Positions 1 through 15,100 of a DNA stretch of 64,000 nt are shown here, piece by piece. The stretch is from Macrostomum hystrix (lineage: Eukaryota > Platyhelminthes > Macrostomidae), in the NCBI GenBank assembly GCA_950097015.1, contig CATNEN010000003.1:2286001-2350000 (forward strand), in the 5' to 3' direction. The notes beneath the pieces were generated by a model, which had not been told where the DNA came from, did no database searches, and was given only the letters and a program-made list of their open reading frames with translations. The position numbers were made by a program, and so were the translations under genes. Positions within the stretch are counted from its first letter, which is position 1. Every line of letters begins with the position of its first letter.

Positions 1-119
1 ATCTGCCTGCAGCTCAGGCAGAGACGAAGACAGCTTCAACAATGGCACAAGCGGCACCGCTAGACAATTGTCGCAGATTATGGAGGAGCTTGGAGTCGAA
101 CCTTCGATATCTAACGATG
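1..119 (+). CDS. TRPC: TRPC exon a (N-terminal, 5' end uncertain)
   Basis: Reads in frame from position 2 as a Ser/Asn/Gly-rich N-terminal stretch ending GVEPSISND, with donor GTAAAG at 120 (phase 1). The phase joins exactly to 643. A CTGCAG at 6-11 after a short pyrimidine run could be an acceptor, so the exon may start at 12 instead of extending left of the window. Confidence 0.75.
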
Positions 120-3100
120 GTAAAGTGCATTGCAACACCTACCGAATTTTTTGAGCAGTAGAAACTTTGAGTATAGACGATTGTTCTCATTGTAACAGCA
201 TTATCAGGTTTCTGTATCGATTTTTAGCATAATCTCTTTATTTCTTTGATAGATTTTTCCTTCAGCTTTAAGTTATGCAGGCCATTTCTTAAAAAATGTT
301 TTTTAAGTAAAACTTGTTCTTATAAATTTCCTATATTTTTCTTGTATTATTTATCGGCATTGTGCTAAGGCCTACCATAATGTTAAAATATAGTCAAATT
401 CTTGATTCTTTGAGCAAATTAAGATTATATTTTAAGTCTAAAATATCAAAGACTTTTTAACAAAAACTTGACCGATTTCGTGCAAAATTGGATTCGCACG
501 AACTTGGGTTCGCACGAACTTGGGTTCGCACGAACTTGGGTTCGCACGAACTTTGGTTCGCACGAACTTTGGTTCGCACGAACTTGGGTTCGCACGAACT
601 TGGGTTCGCACGAACAATAAAAAGTGAGTATAAAAAATCCAGATGCTGCATCGGGCGGCAGTCACATCGGCGGCCTACTTCGCCAAGAGCAGCAGCTAAG
701 CACGAACGAGCGGCAGTACCTTCTGGCTGTTGAAATGGGCGATATGCCGTCCGTGCGCGGCTGTTTGGATTCAGCCAGGAGCCTCGGCATCGACGTCAAC
801 TGTCGGGACTCGCTGGGCAGATCAGCCATCGACGTCGCCATCGAGTTTGAGCACATCGAACTGCTCGAGCTGTTGCTGGCTAGCGGACTGGAGCTTGGAG
901 ACGCCCTGCTGCACGCGATACGCGAGGAGAACGTCCTGGCCGTGGAGATGCTGCTCACCGCTCAGGCTGAGCGCCAGGCTAAGCTGAAAGATGCGGTGAG
1001 CACTCTTTCGTTTAGATCCTTAAAAGTGCCCAGATGGAAAAATTAAGACTCAAAGAACTCAAAGAGCCCTAAAAAAGAATATGGAATCATTAGATCCTTC
1101 AGAATTCTTGATCCCAAATAATCCCAGATCCTCAATAATCATTCGATCCTCAAGAATCCCAGATTCTCAAGAATCCCAGATTCTCAAGAATCCCAGATTC
1201 TCAAGAATCCCAGATTCTCAAGAATCCCAGATTCTCATGAATCCCAGATCCTCAAGAATCCCAGATCCTCAAGAATCCCAGATCCTCAAGATCCCAGATC
1301 CTCAAGATCCCAGATCCTCAAGATCCCAGATCCTCAAGAATCCCAGATCCTCAAGAATCCCAGATCCTCAAGAGCCCAAATCCTCAAGATCCCAGATCCT
1401 CAAGAATCCCAGATCCTCAAGATCCCAGATCCTCAAGATCCCAGATCCTCAAGATCCCAGATCCTCAAGAATCCCAGATCCTCAAGAATCCCAGATCCTC
1501 AAGATCCCAGATCCTCAAGATCCCAGATCCTCAAGAATCCCAGATCCTCAAGATCCCAGATCCTCAAGAATCCCAGATCCTCAAGAATCCCAGATCCTCA
1601 AGAATCCCAGATCCTCAAGAGCCCAGATCCTCAAGATCCCAGATCCTCAAGAATCCCAGATCCTCAAGATCCCAGATCCTCAAGAATCCCAGATCCTCAA
1701 TAATTCTCAGATCCAAAACAATTCTTCATACTGATGTTACACTTTTGCGAACGGTTTGAAAATTAAAATTCGTCAACATGGCGATATAATTGTACGAAGA
1801 AAGTTTCAAAAACTCAGTGGTAATCCTGAGAATTATATTTTTACACAATTAGCATACCCCTGTATCTTCATTAGGGTATTTTAAACGATTTTAAATTTTA
1901 TCGTTGAATCCTTTTCCAAGCATGTATAGATTTTTAGACTTTTTTGACTCATTCGCCTGAATCCCTGCTTGCAGCCTCTAGGAGCAGCTGCCGCTAATTC
2001 CGCACCTTCGTGCGCTTACCTGCGCCTAAGGGAGCATGAATTGTCTATGGTAATTCGCATTGTCGCGAATAAAAAAACGTAAAACGTTTTTTGTTAATTT
2101 GCAAATTTACAATTAGCTCTTTGATTAAGCTTCTAGATATATTTAAAATGGTATTCTAGCATTTAGGATTTATAACAACTGTCTCTAATCTATAAAACTG
2201 CACACCGAAAGTAGAGCTGTCTTTGTCTTGACTATATATTGTACTTCTTCGTGTACAGTATTACTTTAAAGAGTCTTCTTGCTTTGCTTGCAGTTCTCGA
2301 CGAAATACTAATGAAGGACTTTAACTGGCTTTTTCGATAACTTTTCAATCTGTTGGTGTCCAATTTCTGTGCTACAGTACACAGTTCTTAGATCTTCAGA
2401 TTAAGCTGTCGTTAATCCGAGATCATCAGATTGAACATTCTCTAATCCTAGGTCCTCAGATTGAGCAGTCGATAATCCCCAGCTCCTCAGATCGAGCAGT
2501 GGATAATCCCCAGCTCCTCAGATTGAGCAGTCGATAATCCCCAGCTCCTCAGATCGAGCAGTCGATAATCCCCAGCTCCTCAGATTGAGCAGTCGATAAT
2601 CCCCAGTTCCTCAGATCGAGCAGTCGATAATCCCCAGCTCCTCAGATTGAGCTGTCGATAATCCCCATTTCCTCAGATTGAGCAGTCGATAATCCCAGCT
2701 CCTCAGATTGAGCAGTCGATAATCCTCAGATCCGTTGATTCCCACCTGCATTCAGAACTCAGTTGAGGCGCCCTACTCAAGCTCATTCGCGCCGGACATC
2801 ACCCCCATCATCCTGGCGGCCCACATCGACAACTACGAGGTGATGAAGCTGCTGCTGGATCGCGGCGACCGGGTGCCCCGACCGCACCAGCTGCGGTGTG
2901 CCTGCAGGTCCTGCGTAGTCGCGCAGAAGGAGGACAGCCTGCGCCACTCCAAGGCCCGCATCAACGCCTACAAAGCCCTGGCCAGCCCGTCGCTAATCTC
3001 ACTGTCCAGCAAAGATCCCATTCTGACAGCTTTCGAGTTGAGCTGGGAGATGAAGCGCTTGGGGAAGCTGGAGAACGAATTCACCAGCGAATATGAACAA

Positions 3101-6100
3101 TTGGCCGCCAAGTGCCAGGACTATGCCACGGCTCTGCTGGAACAGACTCGCAGCTCCGAGGAGCTGGCCATTGTGCTCAATCACGACGTTGGCGGAGCTC
3201 GCAGCCTGCCGGAGAGAGCCCTGGCCACCCTGGTGGCGGCCGAAACTGGCGAAGAACGGCTGCGATTGGCTAGACTGAAACTGGCTATCAAGTATAAGCA
3301 GAAGAAGGTTTGCCATTTGTTTGACCGTTTGTTGCTGGGCAGTTGCCAAGGCGTCTCTATAGAATATTCTAGGGATGAAACCTGACGAATAATGCTTTAT
3401 TCCGTAGATCCCAAAATATAGGGAAAAAATACTCGGATCCCATAAATCCTAAAATCCCCTAAAATCCTCAAATCCCAAAATTATTCGTTTTCCTGAAATC
3501 GTCAGATCCCAAAGTTCTTTAGATCCAAAATGTCCTAAAATCCCAAATATTATTAAATCCAAAACGTCCTTAAATCCAAAATATCCTAAAATCCCAAATA
3601 TCCTAAAATCCCAAATATCATTTGTAGAGACTTTAGTTAGTAGTCGAAAGTAACGCTCAACTGAGCGCTGCCCAGCGGGCGACACTATATATCCCAAATA
3701 TCCTTAAATCCAAAGTCCTAAAATCCAAATCCAAAAATCCCAAATATCATTAAATCCCAAATATCGTTAAATCCAAAATATCCTAAAATCCCAAATATCA
3801 TTAAATCCCAAATATCGTTGAATCCAAAATATCCTAAAATCCCAAATATCCTTAAATCCAAAGTCCTAAAATCCCAAATATCCAAAAATCCCAAATATCC
3901 TAAAATCCCAAATATCATTAAATCCCAAATATCCTTAAATCCAGTCCTAAAATCCCAAATATCCAAAAATCCCAAATATCCTAAAATCCCAAATATCATT
4001 AAATCCAAAATATCCTAAAATCCCAAATATCCTAAAATCCCAAATATCCTAAAATCCCAAATATCATTAAATCCAAAATATCCTAAAATCCCAAATATCA
4101 TTAAATCCCAAATATCCTTAAATCCAAAGCCCTAAAATCCCAAATATCCTAAAATCCCAAATATCCTAAAATCCCAAATATCCTAAAATCCCAAATATCC
4201 TAAAATCCCAAATATCCTAAAATCCCAAATATCCTAAAATCCCAAATATCCTAAAATCCCAAATATCCTAAAATCCCAAATATCCTTAAATCCAAAGTGT
4301 CCTTAAATCCCTAGTATTTCCCGATTGAGTTAAAGCATGCTGTAATCAAACTATAGAAATATTTCTGATAGTGATCAGCCTGTCATTTTTGTTGTTGTTC
4401 TTTTCAGATCATTTTAGTTTCCGTTAGAAGCAGATCTTGCCAGACAATCCCTGACAATGCAATTATAGAATCCACAGAAAATTATTTAACTATTCGCCGT
4501 TAGTTTCCTAATCCCCTTTGTCGGCTGTCAATAAAATCCCTATGCGGTCCAAGGTCAAATGTCATTTCCGTAGTCACGACCGAAAAAAGACAGCTTTTCC
4601 GCTAATCGGTTTTTAGTAAGAATCGCGCCAACTTGACGAACTGGGGGGATTATTCTCCCCTCACACACACACACCCAAAAATATTAAAGCCAGAATAGCT
4701 TATCAGTAATCCAGTTTTAGCATTATTAATCATATTTCTATAGAACATATAGTTGGTTTCTCGACCTGTTGAATTGTCGACCCAAGCGCAGCAATGTCTT
4801 TTTTGCTGCTGTTTTCTTTTAATCCGCGAGAACCAAGTTGAAAGTTTTGCATTAATTTGCATAAATTAATTCGTTAAACTATAGGAAAGCACTTGTTTTA
4901 CTGTTGCTGCTGCTGCTGCTTCCATATCTGAAAATAATCTGTCGATCCCCACTCCAGTTAACAACCAGTAAGAAAGTGCAAGGCTTAGAAAAAACACTTT
5001 TAAAATCAACTTTCCAGTAATTTTAATTTAGGAATCCGTAGAGGCGGGGGGAAGTGGGAAAACGAACTCAATTGAGCAGAGTAAATAGGAAGTTTGACGG
5101 ATCTACTAGCGCGTGTTTGACTTGCTTCAACCTGGCCGATGCACTTTTGCCGAATTTGCGCAGTGAACTCTCAGTATTTCATGTCCCAGCACTCAGATCT
5201 TAATTACCATTCTTAATTGAGTTTAACCGTTTTATCCCAAGGGGATTCAATTTCGACTGGAATTCTGGTCTCAAAAAAAGGAAACTTATGTTCTACTTCC
5301 CACGGTTCGAATTTTTCTGTTTTTTAATCTAGATCGAATATAGAAACGTGCACTTTTCCGTCAGATCCGAAATCTCTGTGTTTTTATCCCATCAGATCCC
5401 AATCTGTGTTATCCCATCTGATCCCAATATGTGTTATGCCATCTGATCACAATCTGTGTTTTTATCCCATCTGATCCCAATCCGTGTTTTTATCCCATCT
5501 GATCCCAATCTGTGTTATGACATCTAATCCCAATTTGTGTTATGCCATCTGATCCAAATCTGTGTTATGCCATCTGATCCCAATCTTTGATTTTATCCCA
5601 TCTGATCCCAATTTGTGTTATGCCATCTGATCCAAATCTGTGTTATGCCATCTGATCCCAATCTTTGATTTTATGCCATCTGATCCCAATCTGTGTTATC
5701 CCATCAGATCCCAATCTGTGTTTTTATCCCATCTGATCCCAATCCGTGTTTTTATCCCATCTGATCCCAATCTGTGTTATCCCAGCTGATCCCAATCTGT
5801 GTTTTTATCCCATCTGATCCCAATCCGTGTTTTTATCCCATCTGATCCCAATCTGTGTTATCCCATCAGATCCCAATCTGTGTTTTTATCCCATCTGATC
5901 CCAATATGTGTTATGCCATCTGATCACAATCTGTGTTTTTATCCCATCTGATCCCAATCCGTGTTTTTATCCCATCTGATCCAAATCTGTGTTTTTATCC
6001 CATCTGATCCCAATCCGTGTTTTTATCCCATCTGATCCCAATTTGTGTTATGCCATCTGATCCAAATCTGTGTTATGCCATCTGATCCCAATCTTTGATT

Positions 6101-9100
6101 TTATGCCATCTGATCCCAATCTGTGTTATCCCATCAGATCCCAATCTGTGTTTTTATCCCATCTGATCCCAATACGTGTTTTTATCCCATCTGATCCCAA
6201 TCTGTGTTTTTATCCCATCTGATCCCAATCTGTGTTATCCCATCTGATCCCAATCTGTGTTTTTATCCCATCTGATCCCAATCTGTGTTATCCCATCTGA
6301 TCCCAATCTGTGTTTTTATCCCATCTGATCCCAATACGTGTTTTTATCCCATCTGATCCAAATCTGTGTTTTTATCCCATCTGATCCCAATCTATGTTTT
6401 TATCCCATCTGATCCCAATCTGTGTTATGACATCTAATCCCAATTTGTGTTATCCCATCTGATCCCAATCTGTGTTAACCCATCTGATCCCAATTTGTGT
6501 TATGCCATCTGATCCAAATCTGTGTTATGCCATCTGATCCCAATCTTTGATTTTATCCCATCTGATCCCAATTTGTGTTATGCCATCTGATCCAAATCTG
6601 TGTTATCCCATCAGATCCCAATCTGTGTTTTTATCCCATCTGATCCCAATCTGTGTTTTTATCCCATCTGATCCCAATACGTGTTTTTATCCCATCTGAT
6701 CCCAATCTGTGTTATGCCATCTGATCCCAATCTGTGTTATCCCATCAGATCCCAATCTGTGTTTTTATCCCATCAGATCCCAATCTGTGATTTTATCCCA
6801 TCGGATCCCAGTCTGTGTTTTTATCCCATCTGATCCCAATCTGTGTTATGCCATCTGATCCCAATCTGTGTTTTTATCCCATCAGATCCCAATTTGGAGG
6901 ATATTTATTAGATCGCAATTTGGGTGTTTTATCCCTTTATATATACCTATACGAAAAAAGACGAAAAATCCTAAAAGTTTGTCAAATATCCCAATTATAC
7001 TCGAAAAATGGAAACTACAGTTCCTAAGAATTGCTTTTCCCAATTCAAATAGGCACTCCTGTTCGCCTGTTTTTGCCCGTTTTTTCTGTCTATAGATTCA
7101 AGGTCCCGGCACTATATAAAAATTGTTTACCTGTGAATCCCATGGTGATGGGGGTAAGGGATGCTGGCACATTAGGGTGGGGAACGGGCAAACAGGCAGC
7201 GGATAAGACAGGTGCGGAAGGACAAACTCTCTTACTAGTGGGGATCTCCATTGTAGTGCCCGCACTTTGGCCCCTGAATACTTTTGCTGCAGTCCGATCT
7301 CTGACATACTTTTTATAATTAATAAGGTAAACACAAAACAGACAGACTGCATGGTTGCAATTGAAACCTTAGCTGATAAACCGCAGTTGCAACAATAATT
7401 GAATCATTGTTTGGGAACTGCGCCACCTATTTTATGTTACTTTGCGCACTTTTATCTTCTGCCCGTCCGAACGAATCCTAACTCCCTGCATCTCTCTTCT
7501 CCCTGCATCTCTCTTCTACCTGCATCTCTCTTCTACCTGCATCTCTCTTATACCTGCATCTCTCTTATACCTGCATCTCTCTTATACCTGCATCTCTCTT
7601 CTCCCTGCATCTCTCTTCTACCTGCATCTCTCTTATACCTGCATCTCTCTTATACCTGCATCTCTCTTCTCCCTGCATCTCTCTTCTACCTGCATCTCTC
7701 TTCTCCCTGCATCTCTCTTCTCCCTGCATCTCTCTTCTCCCTGCATCTCTCTTCTACCTGCATCTGTCTTCTACCTGCATCTCTCTCTTCTCCCTGCATC
7801 TCTCTTCTACTTGCATCTCTCTCTTCTACCTGCATCTCTCTTCTACCTGCATCTGTCTTCTACCTGCATCTCTCTCTTCTCCCTGCATCTCTCTTCTACC
7901 TGCATCTGTCTTCTACCTGCATCTCTCTCTTCTCCCTGCATCTCTCTCTTCTACCTGCATCTCTCTCTTCTCCCTGCATCTCTCTTCTCCCTGCATCTCT
8001 CTTCTCCCTGCATCTCTCTCTTCTACCTGCATCTCTCTTCTCCCTGCATCTCTCTTCTCCCTGCATCTCTCTTCTCCCTGCATCTCTCTTCTCCCTGCAT
8101 CTCTCTTCTCCCTGCATCTCTCTTCTCCCTGCATCTCTCTTCTCCCTGCATCTCTCTTCTACCTGCATCTCTCTCTTCTACCTGCATCTCTCTTCTACCT
8201 GCATCTGTCTTCTACCTGCATCTCTCTCTTCTCCCTGCATCTCTCTTCTACCTGCATCTGTCTTCTACCTGCATCTCTCTCTTCTCCCTGCATCTCTCTT
8301 CTACCTGCATCTGTCTTCTACCTGCATCTCTCTCTTCTCCCTGCATCTCTCTTCTACCTGCATCTGTCTTCTACCTGCATCTGTCTTCTACCTGCATCTC
8401 TCTCTTCTCCCTGCATCTCTCTTCTACCTGCATCTGTCTTCTACCTGCATCTCTCTCTTCTCCCTGCATCTCTCTTCTACCTGCATCTGTCTTCTACCTG
8501 CATCTCTCTCTTCTCCCTGCATCTCTCTTCTACTTGCATCTCTCTCTTCTACCTGCATCTCTCTTCTACCTGCATCTGTCTTCTACCTGCATCTCTCTCT
8601 TCTCCCTGCATCTCTCTTCTACCTGCATCTGTCTTCTACCTGCATCTCTCTCTTCTCGCTGTATCTCTCTCTTCTCCTTGCATCTCTCTCTTCTACCTTC
8701 ATCTCGCTTCACTCCATGCATCTCTCTGTTCTGTGCCAGAGCCGTTAACACGATTGCCTTTCGCACCAAGTTCGATTCCGCTTCGAGGTCACATTTATTT
8801 GGTGCGCAGTCGCGGAGAGAAGGCTTGGGGGCTCGTCGTGCAATTTACGCCCTTGAGGGCCAACCTCCAAGGCACAGTGAGTGTTTACACTGCCTGACGA
8901 TGAGAAAGTCAGGGCAGATGTACACACCTGTGTGAACGTGTGCCTGCGTACGGTATCTGTGTGCGTGTGTGCTCAGGAGTCAGCAGAATGGGCAGAAGTG
9001 CCTCCTCGCTGGATGTAGGTTCAGTGTCACCAAGCGATGTGCCATTGCCCGCAGCCCTCATGCAAAAAATATGCATCTCTCTTTCTATACTCTTCAAATC

Positions 9101-12100
9101 TCTCCCATTTTCTGAGCAGTCTCAGTTAACATGGCCTCTCTCTACTCCCTCCCGATGCATCCGGCAGTTCGTGGCGCACCCGCACTGCCAGCAGCTCCTA
9201 GCAGCTCTATGGTACGAAGGCCTGCCCGGATTCCGTCGGAAGCCGTTGTTCTTTCAAGTCGGCATGATCGGCGCCTACGCGGCGGTGTTCCCATTGTTGG
9301 CCTTTGTGTACCTATTGTTCCCGGGCTCGCGACTCGGCCAACAGATGCGAAAGCCGTTTATAAAGTTCATTTGTCACAGCGCCTCCTACCTCCTGTTCCT
9401 GGGTTTCTTAGTTCTGGCTGCCGTGCGCATCGAGGATGTCATGCTGGACACAATGGACACCAAGCTGGCGGAGAGGGGCTCCCTACCTTCAATAGTCGAG
9501 TGGATTATCGTTGTTTACGTGCTGGGTAAGCGGCTTTTGATAAAACAGGTGTCGACTGAACGGATTATCGAGTGTAGGTTAGATGAATTATCGTGGGTAG
9601 GTTAGATGGATTATCGTGGGTAGGTTAGATGGATTATCGAGCGTAGGTTAGATGGATTATCGTGGGTAGGTTAGATTGATTATCGTGGGTAGGTTAGATG
9701 AATTATCGTGGGTAGGTTAGATGGATTATCGTGAGAAGGTTAGATAGATTATCGTGAGAAGGTTAGATGGATTATCGTGGGTAGGTTAGATGGATTATCG
9801 GAAGTAGGTTAGTTGGATTATCGTGGGTAGGTTAGATGGATTATCGGAAATAGGTTAGTTGGATTATCGTGAGAAGGTTAGATGGATTATCGTGGGTAGG
9901 TTAGATGGATTATCGGAAGTAGGTTAGATGGATTATCGTGAGAAGGTTAGATAGATTATCGGAAGTGGGTTAGTTGGATTATCGTGAGAAGGTTAGATGG
10001 ATTATCGGAAGTAGGTTAGATGGATTATCGTGGGTAGGTTAGATGGATTATCGGAAGTAGGTTAGACGGATTATCGTGAGAAGGTTAGATTGATTATCGT
10101 GGGTAGGTTAGATGGATTATCGGAAGTAGGTTAGATGGATTATCGTGAGAAGGTTAGATTGATTATCGTGGGTAGGTTAGATGGATTATCGGAAGTGGGT
10201 TAGTTGGATTATCGTGAGAAGGTTAGATGGATTATCGGAAGTAGGTTAGATGGATTATCGTGAGAAGGTTAGATGGATTATCGAGCGTAGGTTAGATGGG
10301 TTATCATTTGTAGGTTAGATGGATTATCGTGTGTAGGTTAGATTGATTATCATTGGTAAGATAGATGGATTATCGAGTGTAAGATAGATGGATTATCGAT
10401 AGTTGGTAAGATGGATTATCGATAGTAGGTAAGATGGATTATCGATAGTAGGTAAGATGGATTATCGATAGTTGGTAAGATGGATTATCGATAGTAGGTA
10501 AGATGGATTATCGATAGTTGGTAAGATGGATTATCGATAGTAGGTAAGATGGATTATCGATAGTTGGTAAGATGGATTATCGATAGTAGGTAAGATGGAT
10601 TATCGATAGTAGGTAAGATGGATTATCGATAGCTGGTAAGATGGATTATCGATAGTAGGTAAGATGGATTATCGATAGTTGGTAAGATGGATTATCGATA
10701 GTAGGTAAGATAGATTATCGAGAGTAGGTTAGATGGATTATCGAGAGTAGTTTAGATGGATTATCGATAGTAGGTTAGATGGATTATCGTGAGAAGGTTA
10801 GATAGATTATCGGAAGTGGGTTAGTTGGATTATCGTGAGAAGGTTAGATGGATTATCGGAAGTAGGTTAGATGGATTATCGTGGGTAGGTTAGATGGATT
10901 ATCGGAAGTAGGTTAGATGGATTATCGTGAGAAGGTTAGATTGATTATCGTGGGTAGGTTAGATGGATTATCGGAAGTAGGTTAGATGGATTATCGTGAG
11001 AAGGTTAGATTGATTATCGTGGGTAGGTTAGATGGATTATCGGAAGTGGGTTAGTTGGATTATCGTGAGAAGGTTAGATGGATTATCGGAAGTAGGTTAG
11101 ATGGATTATCGTGAGAAGGTTAGATGGATTATCGAGCGTAGGTTAGATGGGTTATCATTTGTAGGTTAGATGGATTATAGTGTGTAGGTTAGATGGATTA
11201 TCGTTGGTAAGATAGATGGATTATCGAGTGTAAGATAGATGGATTATCGATAGTTGGTAAGATGGATTATCGATAGTAGGTAAGATGGATTATCGATAGT
11301 TGGTAAGATGGATTATCGATAGTAGGTAAGATGGATTATCGATAGTTGGTAAGATGGATTATCGATAGTAGGTAAGATGGATTATCGATAGTTGGTAAGA
11401 TGGATTATCGATAGTAGGTAAGATGGATTATCGATAGTTGGTAAGATGGATTATCGATAGTTGGTAAGATGGATTATCGATAGTAGGTAAGATGGATTAT
11501 CGATAGTTGGTAAGATGGATTATCGATAGTTGGTAAGATGGGTTATCGATAGTAGGTAAGATGGATTATCGATAGTTGGTAAGATGGATTATCGATAGTA
11601 GGTAAGATGGATTATCGATAGTTGGTAAGATGGATTATTGATAGTTGATAAGATGGATTATCGATAGTAGGTAAGATGGATTATCGATAGTTGGTAAGAT
11701 GGATTATCGATAGTTGGTAAGATGGATTATCGATAGTAGGTAAGATAGATTATCGAGAGTAGGTTAGATGGATTATCGAGAGTAGTTTAGATGGATTATC
11801 GATAGTAGGTTAGATGGATTATCGAGAGTAGGTTAGATGGATTATCGATAGTAGGTTAGATGGATTATCGATAGTAGGTTAGATGGATTATCGAGAGTAG
11901 GTTAGATGGATTATCGAGGAGAGATATTAAAGATAATTTCTTTATATTAATTCTAAATGAAGTGGTTTGCATTTGTTGAAGATTTAAAATACGAGTCGTA
12001 GTTAATCTGCCCTCAGCTGCATGCATGTGACAGAAAGCAAAGCAAGATTCCAAGACTGACTAAAATAGGATACAGTTGTGTTTTGCAGTCAGATTTTAAA

Positions 12101-15100
12101 TTATGAAGTGACGAGTACAGAATGCAATTATAGAAAATGTGTAGCAGATGCTGTGACCTGGTTTTTGGCAGCTGGTAACATTGCTTTTTCTGTAATACCA
12201 CAGCATCTCTTCATTCTATCATTCTAGCTCTCGCCTCTCCCTACATCTCTCTCCTCTCCCTACATCTCTCTCCTCTCCCTACATCTCTCTCCTCTCCCTA
12301 CATCTCTCTCCTCTCCCTACATCTCTAGCTCTCCTCTCCCTACATCTCACTCCTCTCCCTACAACTCTCTCCTCTCCCTACATCTTCTGTCTTCTATCTT
12401 CTGTCCCAAAATCTATTCTCTCCCAAAATCTCTTCTCTCCCAAAATTTATTGTCTCCCAAAATCTCTTTCCTCCAAAAATCTCTTCTCTCCTAAAATCTC
12501 TTCTGTCCCAAAATCTATTCTCTCCCAAAATATCTTCTCTCCCAAAATTTATTCTCGCCCAAAATCTCTTCTCTCCCAAAATTTATTGTCTCCAAAAATC
12601 TCTTCTCTCCCAAATCTCTTCTGTCCCAAAATCTCTTCTCTCCCAAAATATCTTCTGTCCCAAAAATTTTTTGTCTCCTAAAATCTCTTCTCTCCTAAAA
12701 TCTCTTCTGTCCCAAAATCTCTTCTCTCCCAAAATCTCTTCTCTCCCAAAATTTATTGTCTCCAAAAATCTCTTCTCTCCTAAAATCTCTTCTGTCCCAA
12801 AATCTCTTCTCTCCCAAAATATCTTCTGTCCCAAAAATTTTTTGTCTCCTAAAATCTCTTTTCTCCAAAAATCTCTTCTCTCCTAAAATCTCTTCTCTCC
12901 TAAAATCTCTTCTATCCCAAAATCTCTTCTCTCCTAAAATCTCTTCTCTCCTAAAATCTCTTCTCTCCCAAATCTCTTCTGTCCCAAAATCTCTTCTTTC
13001 CAAAAATCTCTTCTCTCCTAAAATCTCTTCTCTCCTAAAATCTCTTCTCTCCTAAAATCTCTTCTCTCCTAAAATCTCTTCTCTCCCAAATCTCTTCTGT
13101 CCCAAAATCTCTTCTTTCCAAAAATCTCTTCTCTCCTAAAATCTCTTCTCTCCTAAAATCTCTTCTCTCCTAAAATCTCTTCTCTCCCAAATCTCTTCTG
13201 TCCCAAAATCTCTTCTTTCCAAAAATCTCTTCTCTCCTAAAATCTCTTCTCTCCTAAAATCTCTTCTCTCCCAAAATCTCTTCTGTCCCAAAATCTCTTC
13301 TTTCCAAAAATCTCTTCTCTCCTAAAATATATTCTCTCCTAAAATCTCTTCTCTCCCAAATCTCTTCTGTCCCAAAATCTCTTCTTTCCAAAAATCTCTT
13401 CTCTCCCAAAATATCTTCTCTCCAAAAATCTCTTCTCTCCTAAAATCTCTTCTCTCCCAAAATCTCTTCTCTCCCAACATTTATTCTCTCCCAAAATATA
13501 TTCTCTCCCAAAATCTCTTCTATCCCAAAATCTCTTCTCTCCCAAAATTTCTTCTGTCCCAAAATCTATTCTCTCCCAAAATCTATTCTCTCCCAAAATC
13601 TATTCTCTCCTAAAATCTCTTCTCTTCTAAAATATCTTCTCTCCTAAAATCTATTGTCTCCCAAAATATTTTCTCTCCCAAAATATCTGCTCTCCTAAAA
13701 TGTCTTCTCTCCTAAAATATATTCTCTCCCAAAATCTATTCTCTCCTAAAATCTCTTCTCTTCTAAAATATCTTCTCTCCTAAAATCTATTGTCTCCCAA
13801 AATATTTTCTCTCCCAAAATATCTTCTCTCCTAAAATGTCTTCTCTCCTAAAATATATTCTCTCCCAAAATCTCTTCTCTCCCAAAATATATTCTCTCCT
13901 AAAATCTCTTCTCTTACAAAATCTCTTCTCTCCCAAAATCTCTTCTCTCCCAAAATCTCTTCTCTCCAAAAATCTCTTGTCTCCCTAAATATCTTCTCTC
14001 CCCTTTCTCTGCATCTTCTTTATAAACGTAGGTCGATTTTCACAGCCCAACTTGCTCGAACAAGGAACCCACAATACTTTCTGATCTTATCAGTCAGTGC
14101 TAAAGCAGAAATTTCATACTGTAAATGTCAATTGCGGCAATAGAAGCAAATGCACTTATAATACGCCAGATTATTGTAAAATCCACAAACTAAAACCCAC
14201 TCTTGTCCAACTGTAGGTAGAAATATAGTCTATAGACACCATGTTTAGATTGTTCCTAAATAATTTGGTTTTTATGTATCAATCTGGACTAGGGTCCACT
14301 TATTAGATTTAGGCCAGACAAGTGGAAAGATAGAATAATTGGATTTCTATGCCATTATAGCAAACAATTTGGTTTGCGTTTGTATCTGCTCTCTATTGTC
14401 TACTCTCTATTGTCTGCTCTCTATTGTCTGCTCTCTATTGTCTGCTCTCTATTGTCTGCTCTCTATTGTCTACTCTCTATTGTCTACTCTCTATTGTCTA
14501 CTCTCTATTGTCTATTGTCTACTCTCTATTGTCTACTCTCTATTGTCTACTCTCTATTGTCTACTCTCTATTGTCTACTCTCTATTGTCTACTCTCTATT
14601 GTCTACTCTCTATTGTCTATTATCTATTGTCTGCTCTCTATTGTCTGCTCTCTATTGTCTACTCTCTATTGTCTACTCTCTATTGTCTACTCTCTATTGT
14701 CTGCTCTCTATTGTCTGCTCTCTATTGTCTGCTCTCTATTGTCTACTCTCTATTGTCTACTCTCTATTGTCTACTCTCTATTGTCTATTGTCAACTCTCT
14801 ATTGTCTACTCTCTATTGTCTACTCTCTATTGTCTACTCTCTATTGTCTACTCTCTATTGTCTATTATCTATTGTCTGCTCTCTATTGTCTACTCTCTAT
14901 TGTCTACTCTCTATTGTCTGCTCTCTATTGTCTGCTCTCTATTGTCTGCTCTCTATTGTCTACTCTCTATTGTCTATTATCTATTGTCTACTCTCTATTG
15001 TCTACTCTCTATTGCCTATTATCTATTGTCTACTCTCTATTGTCTACTCTCTATTCTCTTCTCTCTATTCTCTACTCTCTATTGTCTACTCTCTATTGTC

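Noticed and set aside
7399-8935. 449- and 497-codon frames
   Set aside because: Frames of the 17-bp array continuing into a SINE; located inside a TRPC intron.
9565-11925. CRISPR-like regular array
   Set aside because: Units are contiguous, with no spacers, in an animal intron.
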